A stretch of DNA of 64,000 bases from assembly GCA_020635395.1 (NCBI GenBank), contig JACJZV010000004.1:262715-326714 (forward strand), written 5' to 3'. The translations under genes and the position numbers were made by a program. The notes beneath the pieces were generated by a model. The model saw only the letters and a program-made list of their open reading frames with translations. It was not told the origin of the DNA and did not search any database. Below are positions 8,271 to 15,862 of the stretch, in pieces (within the stretch, counting starts at the first letter, position 1; every line of letters begins with the position of its first letter). The stretch is from Flavobacteriales bacterium. GTDB lineage: Bacteria; Bacteroidota; Bacteroidia; NS11-12g; UBA9320.

Positions 8271-10352
8271 TTGTCAATAAATTTAGTCATAGAACATCCG
8301 TGGTTTGTGTTGCTCTGCCTGCTGTTGGGGGCGGCATACAGTTTTATTTTATACGCTAAAGCAATAAAAAAAGTTGACGATGACCAGCCAAAATGGGCAA
8401 AATACATGTTGGCCATACTCCGATTTCTTTCTGCTTCCTTTTTGGCCATTCTACTTCTCAACCCGTTGTTGAAATATCTCGAACGCACCATCGAAAAACC
8501 AACCGTATATTTGGTAGTTGACCAATCAGAGTCCATGATTTATAGCTCGGATAGCGGCTATGTAAAGACCCAACTGCAAAAAGATATTGCAGAATTGATG
8601 GAAACTTTGGGTCAAAAATTTGAGGTTGAAGAAATTGGCAAAAATGAAGAACCAGACATTTCTTTCAACCAAAAAACCACGGACATTTCCGACTATTTCT
8701 ATCAAAAGCAACGACTGTATGACGGCAAAAATGATGCGGCTTTTGTGGTGATAAGTGACGGAATTTATAACAAAGGTGTGAACCCCGAATTTGCGGCAAG
8801 TAAATTGGGACTACCTGTTTACACGGTGGCTTTGGGCGACTCTGTGGTTAAAAAAGACGTATCGATATACAGTGCAAAAGCGAATGCCATTACTTTTTTG
8901 GGTAATCAATTTCCGGTTGAGGTGACATTGAATGCCACAAAAGCATCAGCTCAAAATGTAGAATTGAGTATTTGGCAAAATGGCCAAAAATTGAGTTCGA
9001 AAGGCCTTACAATTGACAATCCGAGATTTTCTACGACCCACACTTTTATTTTAAAAGCCGATAAGGTTGGGCTTCAAACCTACACCGTTAGAGCTACCGT
9101 TTTGAACAATGAGCTGAATGAATCCAACAATCAAATGCAGGTTTATACAGAAGTTTTGGACGGAAGACAGAAAATATTGGTGTTGGCTCATGCCCCACAC
9201 CCTGATATTGCCGCATTAAGAGGTGCCATAGAAAACAACGAACAATATGAAATGAATTTGGAAATTGGCAGCTTTTCGGGCATAAAAAAAGACGAATATG
9301 ATTTAGTAATTACCCACCAACTACCTACCGACAATGTAGAATTGAACTACCTTAAACAATTGATTGACAGCAGAATACCCGTGTTAAATATTGTGGGTGT
9401 AGCCACCAACATCAATCTTTTAAATTCGGCCGGGCTTGGCCTAACCATTACCGGAAACAGAAATAACTTCAATCAGGGTTTGGCCAAACTCAATACAAAG
9501 TTTAGCTATTTTGAACCTGATAATGATTTACAAAAATTTTTGGATAATGTTCCACCACTTACCATACCCTTTGGAGAATATTCAAAACCGGATGCACAAG
9601 GAGTTTTGGCCTATCAGGGCATTGGAAATGTGAAAACCGAAATGCCTTTATGGTTTTTTAGAAACAGTAATGGCTACCGTAGTGGAACCATCTGTGGCGA
9701 GGGTATTTGGCGATGGAAACTTCACGATTACGAAAAAAACGAGAGTCATGATAATTTTAACAAGCTGATACAACGAAGCATCCAATATTTGGCTTTGAAA
9801 GACGACAAGCGAAAGTTTAAAGTGTACACTTCTTCGAGAAGTTTTTTTGAAAACGAAAACATCACTTTTTTGGCAGAGGTGTATAATGACAGTTATGAAT
9901 TTACACCCGATGCCGATGTGACCGTTAATTTAAAACACGAGAGCGGCAAACAATATGAATACAAATTGATACCACAGGGCAATAACTATCGATTTTTGGT
10001 AAATGCTTTGCCACCGGGCAACTATTCGTTTTCGGCAACGGCCCAAATAAATGGAAAAAAGGAAAATGCCACAGGCAGTTTTGTGGTTAAGGAGTTGCAA
10101 TTGGAAAGGCAAAATCTTACGGCAAACTTTGATTTGATGCGTAAAATGGCAAAAGAAACTGGAGGCCAGATGTTTCACAAAAACGATATGGGCCAACTTG
10201 CCGACAGCCTGCTAAATTTGCCAAGTGCCATGGCGGTAAGCAAAACCAACCATCGCTTCAAAGACTTAATAAATCAAAAATGGCTGTTTTTTGTGCTGTT
10301 TTTTATGCTGGCCTTAGAATGGTTTGCCCGCCGATGGTTTGGTGGTTATTGA
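8271..10352 (+). CDS. VWA-domain membrane protein
   Basis: This large membrane protein is of a type common in Bacteroidota. Two N-terminal membrane segments (about 10-28 and 45-64) are followed by a von Willebrand A-like domain with a MIDAS-like DQSES motif (Asp84), a long beta-rich periplasmic region with Ig-like strands, and a C-terminal membrane anchor (WLFFVLFFMLALEWFARR). The metal-binding domain suggests protein-protein adhesion; the partner is unknown. An in-frame ATG exists at 8190, but the start is placed at TTG 8271 because a perfect -7 element ends at 8265 and homologous proteins begin close to the EHPWFVLL segment. The start is uncertain. Confidence 0.75.
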   Translation: MSINLVIEHPWFVLLCLLLGAAYSFILYAKAIKKVDDDQPKWAKYMLAILRFLSASFLAILLLNPLLKYLERTIEKPTVYLVVDQSESMIYSSDSGYVKTQLQKDIAELMETLGQKFEVEEIGKNEEPDISFNQKTTDISDYFYQKQRLYDGKNDAAFVVISDGIYNKGVNPEFAASKLGLPVYTVALGDSVVKKDVSIYSAKANAITFLGNQFPVEVTLNATKASAQNVELSIWQNGQKLSSKGLTIDNPRFSTTHTFILKADKVGLQTYTVRATVLNNELNESNNQMQVYTEVLDGRQKILVLAHAPHPDIAALRGAIENNEQYEMNLEIGSFSGIKKDEYDLVITHQLPTDNVELNYLKQLIDSRIPVLNIVGVATNINLLNSAGLGLTITGNRNNFNQGLAKLNTKFSYFEPDNDLQKFLDNVPPLTIPFGEYSKPDAQGVLAYQGIGNVKTEMPLWFFRNSNGYRSGTICGEGIWRWKLHDYEKNESHDNFNKLIQRSIQYLALKDDKRKFKVYTSSRSFFENENITFLAEVYNDSYEFTPDADVTVNLKHESGKQYEYKLIPQGNNYRFLVNALPPGNYSFSATAQINGKKENATGSFVVKELQLERQNLTANFDLMRKMAKETGGQMFHKNDMGQLADSLLNLPSAMAVSKTNHRFKDLINQKWLFFVLFFMLALEWFARRWFGGY

Positions 10353-10368
10353 TTTTTGTTATTTCCCC

Positions 10369-10761
10369 CTAATTCAACTTATATTCCGGTATTAACAAAA
10401 ATTCAGGAATTTCGATTTTCACCTCTTCTTGAGTATCCAATAACAACGCTTCATAATGCCCTTTCATACTGCCCATATCGGTTTGCAAGTGGCACCACGA
10501 CTCGTATTCATAGCTTTCGTTGGGCAAAATAATCGGTTTTTCGCCTACCACTCCTTCCCCATTTACTTCATGGCTAAATCCGGCGGAGTCTTTTATTTTC
10601 CAGTATCTCCTCAAAATATGGACGGGCTGTTTACCCCTATTTTGTATGCAAATGTGATATACAAATACAAAGGTTTTGTTTTCTGAATCAGACATAGGCG
10701 GATAGTATCGGCTCGAAACCGATATTTCCACATTACTGGTTATGGCAGTGTAGCTGGTCAT
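10369..10761 (-). CDS. apaG: ApaG domain protein
   Basis: ApaG is a small fibronectin-III-like beta-sandwich protein; genetic work in enterobacteria links it to Co2+/Mg2+ resistance, and its biochemistry is unclear. This 130-residue protein has the family features: N-terminal NVEISVSSRYYP, YHICIQNRGKQPVHILRRYW, then the VVGEKPIILPNESYEYESWC segment and MKGHYEALL. Length and motif order fit the family over its full extent. It follows the cyclophilin gene by two bases, so the two are co-transcribed. Confidence 0.92.
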   Translation of the reverse strand: MTSYTAITSNVEISVSSRYYPPMSDSENKTFVFVYHICIQNRGKQPVHILRRYWKIKDSAGFSHEVNGEGVVGEKPIILPNESYEYESWCHLQTDMGSMKGHYEALLLDTQEEVKIEIPEFLLIPEYKLN

Positions 10762-10763
10762 GT

Positions 10764-11411
10764 TTACTCTACGTCAAAGTTATATTCGGTTTTAATCTGA
10801 TTGGCCGTTTTTTGCACCAACTTCATGGCCATTTTTATGCGTTCATTAGGCCGGTTTGTGGTGCTGTTGCGGGGCTGAATAACAATGCTGTCGGCCACTT
10901 CCACATTTTTCAAAACTCTGCCAAAAACAGTGTATGCACCATTTAGATGTTTGGTGCCGTTCTCATCCACCACAATATAAAACTGGCTTCCACTCGAATT
11001 GCGTTGGGGGTTGGTGGCATCACCCAATCGGGCAGCGGCCACAGCTCCTTTTATATGTTTGTATTTGCTGCTGTCTATTTCGGCTGGAATAACATAGCCC
11101 GGGCCTCCGGTGCCATCATTGGTTCTGTCATCGTCTTTGCTCAAAGGGTCTCCGCCCTGAATCATAAACATTGGAATAATTCGATGAAATTCGGTGCTGT
11201 CGTAGAATCCTTCTTTAACCAATTTATGAAAATTGGCTCTATGCAGCGGGGTGCCTTTATACATATATAGGTGCATAACTCCATAATTGGTTGATAATTC
11301 CACAATGGTGTCAACGGGGCTGTTATCTACCGGAATATCAATCTTTGGAGGATCTTCCTTACATCCAAAAATAAAAACCGAACCAATAATCAAAGCCAAA
11401 AACTTATTCAT
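10764..11411 (-). CDS. Peptidyl-prolyl cis-trans isomerase, cyclophilin type, lipoprotein
   Basis: This cyclophilin catalyses proline isomerisation, here probably in the periplasm. A signal sequence with lipobox FIFGC (Cys at about 16) predicts a lipoprotein. The cyclophilin domain (about 38-205) contains LHRANFHKLVKEGFYDSTEFHRIIPMFMIQGGDP (split motif FHRIIP, MIQGGDP), GAVAAARLGD and SGSQFYIV. Length is 215 residues. An insertion relative to minimal cyclophilins carries the DRTNDGTGGPGY segment, common in Bacteroidota. It is followed by apaG. Confidence 0.93.
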   Translation of the reverse strand: MNKFLALIIGSVFIFGCKEDPPKIDIPVDNSPVDTIVELSTNYGVMHLYMYKGTPLHRANFHKLVKEGFYDSTEFHRIIPMFMIQGGDPLSKDDDRTNDGTGGPGYVIPAEIDSSKYKHIKGAVAAARLGDATNPQRNSSGSQFYIVVDENGTKHLNGAYTVFGRVLKNVEVADSIVIQPRNSTTNRPNERIKMAMKLVQKTANQIKTEYNFDVE

Positions 11412-11462
11412 AACAAAAAATTAAGCAGTCGAAAATACACTATTTTTTGTAACCAATACGGT

Positions 11463-12413
11463 TTATAAAATTTTGCACGATTCCAAATTGTCGATTCCCC
11501 AATTTTCAAGTTCTTTCTCTGTCCATAAATCAGGGAAGAAAATTCGTTTTTGATATTTGGGCAACATATATTTTCGCCAATCGCTGCCTCCGGTGGCTTC
11601 CTCTTGATTGCCAGAAGCATCAACCAAATATTTTTCGGCAGCATGGTAGTGTGCCATTACCCAACGAATATTCATGGTATGGTCGTAATGTCGCATGGCG
11701 TTTACCAATTTCACATCTTCTCTGGTTTCTGTAGGCAATGATTTGAATTTTGTCCAAAAATTTCGGGTGTTGTAATACTCCATAAATCGCAAAAACTCCT
11801 CTTTGTATTTGGCCTCAAAGTTTTTAAGAAGTGTGCTTTTACTGCCCGTTTTGTGGTCTTTTCCGGCTGCCTGCCAGTATAAATTTTCAAAAGCAAATTC
11901 ATACGGTGTGTCTCTATCAATGGTAGCCCGGCATCGGTTGTCAATCAAATTAATCAATTCGGTACTGGCAAATTCAATCATACGATATTGAGCACTCTGA
12001 AACCCACTGGCGGGGGTAAGGGTATGTCGAAATTTTTGATATTGTTTTAACTGCATACCATCGCCCATTACCGTAAAACTGGATGATAAAACATCAACAT
12101 AACGGCTTATTCTGTATAATTTTTCGCTAAAAAAATCAACCGTTAGGTTTTCGTTTTCGGCCACTTGTTTTATTTCCCATAACATCATTTTAAACAGCAA
12201 TTCGTTTACCTGATGATACATGATAAACACCATCTCGTCGGGAAAAACAGTGCGTTGATTTTGCAAACCCAAAAGAGCGTCTGTATTTATATAATCCCAG
12301 TAGGTAATATAATTGGAGTGCAACAAACCTTCCAGATGCGTATTCAAATCCTGTCCGGTGCTGGAAAATTTATGTTCAAGTTGTTCTAAAATAGATTTTG
12401 TTTCTGAATTCAT
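11463..12413 (-). CDS. kynA: Tryptophan 2,3-dioxygenase
   Basis: This heme enzyme opens the indole ring of L-tryptophan with O2 to give N-formylkynurenine, the first step of the kynurenine pathway. The 316-residue sequence has YITYWDYINTDALLGLQ, MVFIMYHQVNELLFKMMLWE (split: substrate-binding helix with the YHQVNEL motif), FRHTLTPASGFQSAQYR and the heme-ligand region MRHYDHTMNIRWVMAHY. The start is placed at the second of two close ATGs (12413), because the preceding MCI residues are not typical. No kynureninase, formamidase or hydroxylase gene lies nearby. Confidence 0.94.
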   Translation of the reverse strand: MNSETKSILEQLEHKFSSTGQDLNTHLEGLLHSNYITYWDYINTDALLGLQNQRTVFPDEMVFIMYHQVNELLFKMMLWEIKQVAENENLTVDFFSEKLYRISRYVDVLSSSFTVMGDGMQLKQYQKFRHTLTPASGFQSAQYRMIEFASTELINLIDNRCRATIDRDTPYEFAFENLYWQAAGKDHKTGSKSTLLKNFEAKYKEEFLRFMEYYNTRNFWTKFKSLPTETREDVKLVNAMRHYDHTMNIRWVMAHYHAAEKYLVDASGNQEEATGGSDWRKYMLPKYQKRIFFPDLWTEKELENWGIDNLESCKIL

Positions 12414-12530
12414 AATGCACAAAACAATGCTTTTTTTTAGAGGTTTTTAGTGTTTTTGAGCAAAATCATACATTTTAATTTCAACCTTGTTTTAAGTACT
12501 TGTTGTTTTTTTCTGTTGATTTGAAAAAAA

Positions 12531-12538
12531 TATTTTTG
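12531..12538 (+). promoter_or_regulatory. -7 promoter element of the degenerate HD gene
   Basis: TATTTTTG is a perfect TAnnTTTG ending 4 nt before the GTG start at 12543, consistent with a leaderless transcript. Confidence 0.45.
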
Positions 12539-12542
12539 TGGC

Positions 12543-13115
12543 GTGTTAAGTTATTCCAATTACCCCGTTTTTTATAAAGATTTTGCTGAATGGATTTCTA
12601 AAAATCTAGATAAAAAATACAGTTTTTTTACCTTCGAATATTGCGAATATTTGATGGATGCCGCATGGGAAATCGGCAAAGATGAAAAGCTAACCAACCA
12701 TGATTGGGAAATTGTAAACACAGCCATTTTGCTGCTTTACAGCGGCAAAGCCACATCTTACAAAGATTTTTTAGAAAATAGTGTATCCACTGCCAAGCAG
12801 GTTTTAAAACAGTATGCCTACCCCGCCGATGACATAAAACTTGTTGTAAAGTTGCTCAATTCGCTGGCTTATGAAGATGGCAAACCATCTATCTTACAAA
12901 AAATATTTTTGGATAGCTACCAATATTATTATGCCGATGATATGAAAGAAGAGCTGCTCGAAAATTTGTATCGCGACCAACGAAAATATGGTCAAGGATT
13001 ATTGCGAAAAGAGTTTATTGCCATAAAAAACAATCAAATAAGAAACACGGTTTTTCTAACGGAATATGGTCAAAAATACCTTCAACCAAAGCTAGCCGAA
13101 TTAGAAGATTTCTAA
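12543..13115 (+). CDS. Degenerate HD-domain protein
   Basis: This 190-residue protein follows the layout of small Bacteroidota HD phosphohydrolases: FEYCEYLMDAAWEIGKDEKL where the family has a YHHTLEVVxAA-type helix, LLYSGKATSYKDFLENSV where it has LLHDTGY...HE, then KPSILQKIFLDSYQYYYA where it has an ILCDADLxxL helix, and the C-terminal LLRKEFIAIK and FLTEYGQKYLQPK. The metal-binding His and His-Asp residues appear replaced (Tyr/Cys, Tyr-Ser), so it is probably a non-catalytic nucleotide-binding or regulatory relative. The GTG start lies 4 nt after a -7 element. The stop codon TAA is the target site of the adjoining MITE. Confidence 0.65.
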   Translation: MLSYSNYPVFYKDFAEWISKNLDKKYSFFTFEYCEYLMDAAWEIGKDEKLTNHDWEIVNTAILLLYSGKATSYKDFLENSVSTAKQVLKQYAYPADDIKLVVKLLNSLAYEDGKPSILQKIFLDSYQYYYADDMKEELLENLYRDQRKYGQGLLRKEFIAIKNNQIRNTVFLTEYGQKYLQPKLAELEDF

Positions 13116-13275
13116 GAGCCTGTTTATGATTTCCGAATTGAAAGCTAATTTGGAATTATTTTATTCCAAACAAGGCAAAATTGACGAGAATAGCAGAGCT
13201 ATTTAAGGAAATTTTAACGCAGTTTGGAATAAAATAAACCGAAATAGATTAATTTGTGAGATTATTAACAGGCTC
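13116..13275 (+). mobile_element. MITE, 160 bp, with TAA target duplication
   Basis: This is a non-coding miniature inverted-repeat element. Its ends are GAGCCTGTT and AACAGGCTC, flanked by TAA on both sides (13113-13115 and 13276-13278), a 3-bp target duplication of the TNA kind known for the IS1031 branch of IS5. Inside lies a perfect 16-bp inverted pair, TTATTTTATTCCAAAC and GTTTGGAATAAAATAA, so the whole element can fold. The interior has no ORF of its own. It inserted at the junction of two convergent genes and supplies the last eight codons and the stop of the carbonic anhydrase. No parent transposase is in the window. Confidence 0.85.
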
Positions 13276-13773
13276 TAAATATTCTCGCGAAAGTTTTACA
13301 TAAGCCACAGCATTTTTACGGATGGCCTCTATTTGTTGCTCATTAAGTATTTTTACTACTTTGGCCGGACTGCCTATTACCAAAGAATAGGGCGGAATTT
13401 GTGTATTGCCCGTTACCAATGCTCCTGCCCCAATAATGGAAAAATCGCCCACCACAGCACCATTTAGAATGGTAGAGTGCATACCCACCAACACATTGTT
13501 GCCAATGGTGGCACCATGCACCAATGCCAAATGACCAATGATACAATCATTGCCAATGGTAGTGGCAAAACCCGGGTCAACATGCACCACGGCATTGTCT
13601 TGCACATTGCTTCTATCTCCAATGCGTATGGCATCCGAATCGCCGCGAAGCACCGCCCCAAACCAAATAGAGCTTTCCTGGCCAATATGCACATCGCCAA
13701 TAATAACGGCTGTTTCGGCCACAAAAGCAGTGCTGCTAATTTCCGGATTTTTACCTCGAAATGATTTAATCAC
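13249..13773 (-). CDS. Gamma carbonic anhydrase family protein
   Basis: This left-handed beta-helix hexapeptide-repeat protein has 174 residues. The three zinc-ligand histidines of the gamma carbonic anhydrase family are present at positions 64, 81 and 86 (VVHVD, IGHLALVHG). Family members are trimers that hydrate CO2 or act in acyl transfer (PaaY-like); which applies here is not certain. The start is a GTG one base after the upstream SRPBCC gene, so the two form an operon. The tail EPVNNLTN is encoded by the MITE; without the insertion the protein would end in EIF. The beta-helix core is unaffected. Confidence 0.9.
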   Translation of the reverse strand: MIKSFRGKNPEISSTAFVAETAVIIGDVHIGQESSIWFGAVLRGDSDAIRIGDRSNVQDNAVVHVDPGFATTIGNDCIIGHLALVHGATIGNNVLVGMHSTILNGAVVGDFSIIGAGALVTGNTQIPPYSLVIGSPAKVVKILNEQQIEAIRKNAVAYVKLSREYLEPVNNLTN

Positions 13774-13774
13774 G

Positions 13775-14188
13775 CTAAAGACTCTCCGTGTAATTCTTAA
13801 AATTGTTTAAAATAGACTGCCAGCCTTGTCGCTGCATTTCTACCGGATGCTCGGTTTCAGCTTCAAACGTAGTGGTAACAGTGGTTTGCAAACCATTTTC
13901 TTCAAAAATGGTGGTGGATTGTCGGCCACCAAAGGTGTAGGTAAAACTTTTTTGAGGAGTTATTTCATCGTAAACCGCCTCAAACTCAAAACCAAAGCTA
14001 CCATCCTTGGCTTCCATTCGGGCAATATAGGTGCCACCCACAACCATATCGTTTTTCGCCCACGGACACTGCCAGCTTGGGTCTGCAAAATTCCATTGCG
14101 TAATGTGTTCCGGCATAGTATAGGCATCCCAAACCTTTTGCAAATCAGCATCAACCGTAGTTTTTACCGTAATTTTTGTTACACTCAT
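13775..14188 (-). CDS. SRPBCC (AHSA1-type) domain protein
   Basis: This 137-residue protein is of the START-like SRPBCC superfamily, AHSA1 branch. It begins with the strand KITVKTTVDADLQKVWDAYT, then HITQWNFADPSWQCPWAKND, the GGTYIARMEAKDG strands, and ends with the long helix HPVEMQRQGWQSILNNFKNY. Such proteins bind hydrophobic ligands; the ligand is unknown. It has no signal peptide. It is the first gene of a two-gene unit with the carbonic anhydrase and is divergent from the unknown gene at 14318. Confidence 0.88.
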   Translation of the reverse strand: MSVTKITVKTTVDADLQKVWDAYTMPEHITQWNFADPSWQCPWAKNDMVVGGTYIARMEAKDGSFGFEFEAVYDEITPQKSFTYTFGGRQSTTIFEENGLQTTVTTTFEAETEHPVEMQRQGWQSILNNFKNYTESL

Positions 14189-14317
14189 TTGTGAAATTTA
14201 ATGGCGGCAATTTCGGGGATTTTTTTAACGAAAACTTCATGGTCCAGCCAAAAAAATCAACACGTTTAAAGATATTTTTCAAAAATGATTAATATTGACC
14301 TATAAAGCAATTGTATT

Positions 14318-15217
14318 ATGAGACAGATTTTCACACTAATTATAGTTGGTATTGCATACTTCAGCTCTTTATCTCAGGATTTAGATGTAAATAACAACCT
14401 TATTGAACTCGGCAAAATTTACAAGAACTTCATGTTCCGTGCCAACCCAACGAGTGAAACAGAGAAAAAATTGGAGTCTCTTAAAAGCGTTGATCTAAGA
14501 ACCACAGTGGAATTTTTAAGCCAAACCATTAAACAACAAAACAATCTTACCGATGAGAAATACTTGAAGCTGCCTGATACCATTTCCTTGAAATATATTT
14601 TTATAGTCGAGATGGTTTCCCAAAACTTAATAGAGGAAAATCCAAAAGACAATAAGAAACTTATAGCCGACACTATTAATTCAAAAATTAGCTATTTGAA
14701 ACTTATTGATAATTACTATACTATGCTCTTCAATGGCATTGGTAACAAGAATCAACCATTTGATTTATCTGGTGTAAACTTCGAACTAGACAAGTACAAT
14801 TTATCAAATGATACTGAAAAAGGTATCTTTTTTCTTAAGGCTATGAACTTGTGTGGAACAGTAATTTGGGGGTATATGAACATTCCGAATCCTCCAAATT
14901 ATAAAGCAGCACTTGATATGATTAACAAATATCCTAAATTTAATGGCTTGCCATATTATCAATTTACCGATTTAAATTTTGAAGATTTCAATATCGAAAT
15001 ACTCAAAAACAAAGGTGAAATGAGCTACAAAGAATATTATCTCGACAAATACCTCTCAACCCTAGTTTATCATCTAATCTGTCTTGATCAGAAAAAAAAG
15101 TACAAACAACAAAAAATGGATTTAATGCTAAGTTCAATCTTAAAAGAGGAACTGTACTACAAATACTCGAAAAATTTCAAGCAACAACTGGAGGCATTAT
15201 TCAAGAGTGTTAAATGA
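14318..15217 (+). CDS. Exported protein of unknown function
   Basis: This 299-residue protein has a signal peptide (about 1-19, MRQIFTLIIVGIAYFSSLSQ, cleaved after the SQ). The rest is Lys- and Asn-rich, predicted mostly helical, with no motif I recognise. It is more AT-rich than neighbouring housekeeping genes, which fits an accessory gene. It stands between the SRPBCC operon and the cassette beside dnaG, with 129 bases upstream that contain no clear promoter. Confidence 0.65.
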   Translation: MRQIFTLIIVGIAYFSSLSQDLDVNNNLIELGKIYKNFMFRANPTSETEKKLESLKSVDLRTTVEFLSQTIKQQNNLTDEKYLKLPDTISLKYIFIVEMVSQNLIEENPKDNKKLIADTINSKISYLKLIDNYYTMLFNGIGNKNQPFDLSGVNFELDKYNLSNDTEKGIFFLKAMNLCGTVIWGYMNIPNPPNYKAALDMINKYPKFNGLPYYQFTDLNFEDFNIEILKNKGEMSYKEYYLDKYLSTLVYHLICLDQKKKYKQQKMDLMLSSILKEELYYKYSKNFKQQLEALFKSVK

Positions 15218-15317
15218 CCTTTCTACATTAATGAATTACTAATATTATTATTCGACATTTACAAGAAAGAACTGGCTTATTGCTTTTCCTCAGAAAAAAT
15301 TGACACAAAATCCCCCA

Positions 15318-15363
15318 TCACTCCGGCAATGCCCCCTCTATGCCAAGCATTTTGGTAATTTTT
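15318..15363 (-). pseudogene. Duplicated 3' end of dnaG
   Basis: Forty-six bases match the end of dnaG (15863-15908) in the same orientation with four mismatches. Read on the minus strand it encodes ITKMLGIEGALPE and a stop; dnaG has ITEMLGIEGALPE. Three of the four differences are synonymous third-position changes and one changes Glu to Lys. The similarity ends abruptly on both sides. The two copies flank the lipoprotein gene as direct repeats 545 bases apart. Confidence 0.85.
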
Positions 15364-15375
15364 ATAGAAAAATGA

Positions 15376-15383
15376 TAGATTTG
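15376..15383 (+). promoter_or_regulatory. -7 promoter element of the lipoprotein gene
   Basis: TAGATTTG matches TAnnTTTG and ends 18 nt before the ATG at 15402. It lies just beyond the dnaG fragment, so the cassette carries its own promoter. Confidence 0.45.
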
Positions 15384-15401
15384 GAATTTCATAAATGTCT
15401 T

Positions 15402-15833
15402 ATGAAAAATTTGTATTTTCTTCTTTCTCTATTTTTGACTTTTGGTTGTGGTAATGATGATTTGTCAAAAGAAACGATTGTTGTCCAAACTATTTACAAA
15501 AATTCCGATAGCACAATAACATTCGACACCACTATAGGAAAACCATACGAATGGCCTGTCAAATCAGACAATCAATACAACAAAATGATTTATTTGGGAG
15601 AATATTGTTCTTTCTGTGATAATTATACGATTGACGTTTATTGGGGCAGCGGTAAATCAAATTGGATACGACTCCCGTTTGTTGACAATCTGAACAATGT
15701 TGCCATTAATTATCAATGGACATCAGACAATTTATTCGTATTTGCCTACGGTGATTCTACAAAACTATCCTCGAAAGAATATTGGGATAACCTGAGGAAA
15801 ACTGATCTTCGAATAAGAATAAATTACAAATAA
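15402..15833 (+). CDS. Lipoprotein of unknown function in the dnaG-flanked cassette
   Basis: This protein has about 143 residues. The start is set at the ATG that opens a lipoprotein signal, MKNLYFLLSLFLTFGCGNDD, with lipobox TFGC; the frame is open further upstream but that part overlaps the dnaG fragment read backwards. The mature part is small and beta-rich with a CSFCDNYTIDVYWGSG segment; no family is recognised. It is convergent with dnaG and flanked by two copies of the dnaG 3' end, which suggests it arrived as a cassette. Confidence 0.7.
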   Translation: MKNLYFLLSLFLTFGCGNDDLSKETIVVQTIYKNSDSTITFDTTIGKPYEWPVKSDNQYNKMIYLGEYCSFCDNYTIDVYWGSGKSNWIRLPFVDNLNNVAINYQWTSDNLFVFAYGDSTKLSSKEYWDNLRKTDLRIRINYK

Positions 15834-15862
15834 CTTTAGAAACGGGTTTTAGAACCCACGCC

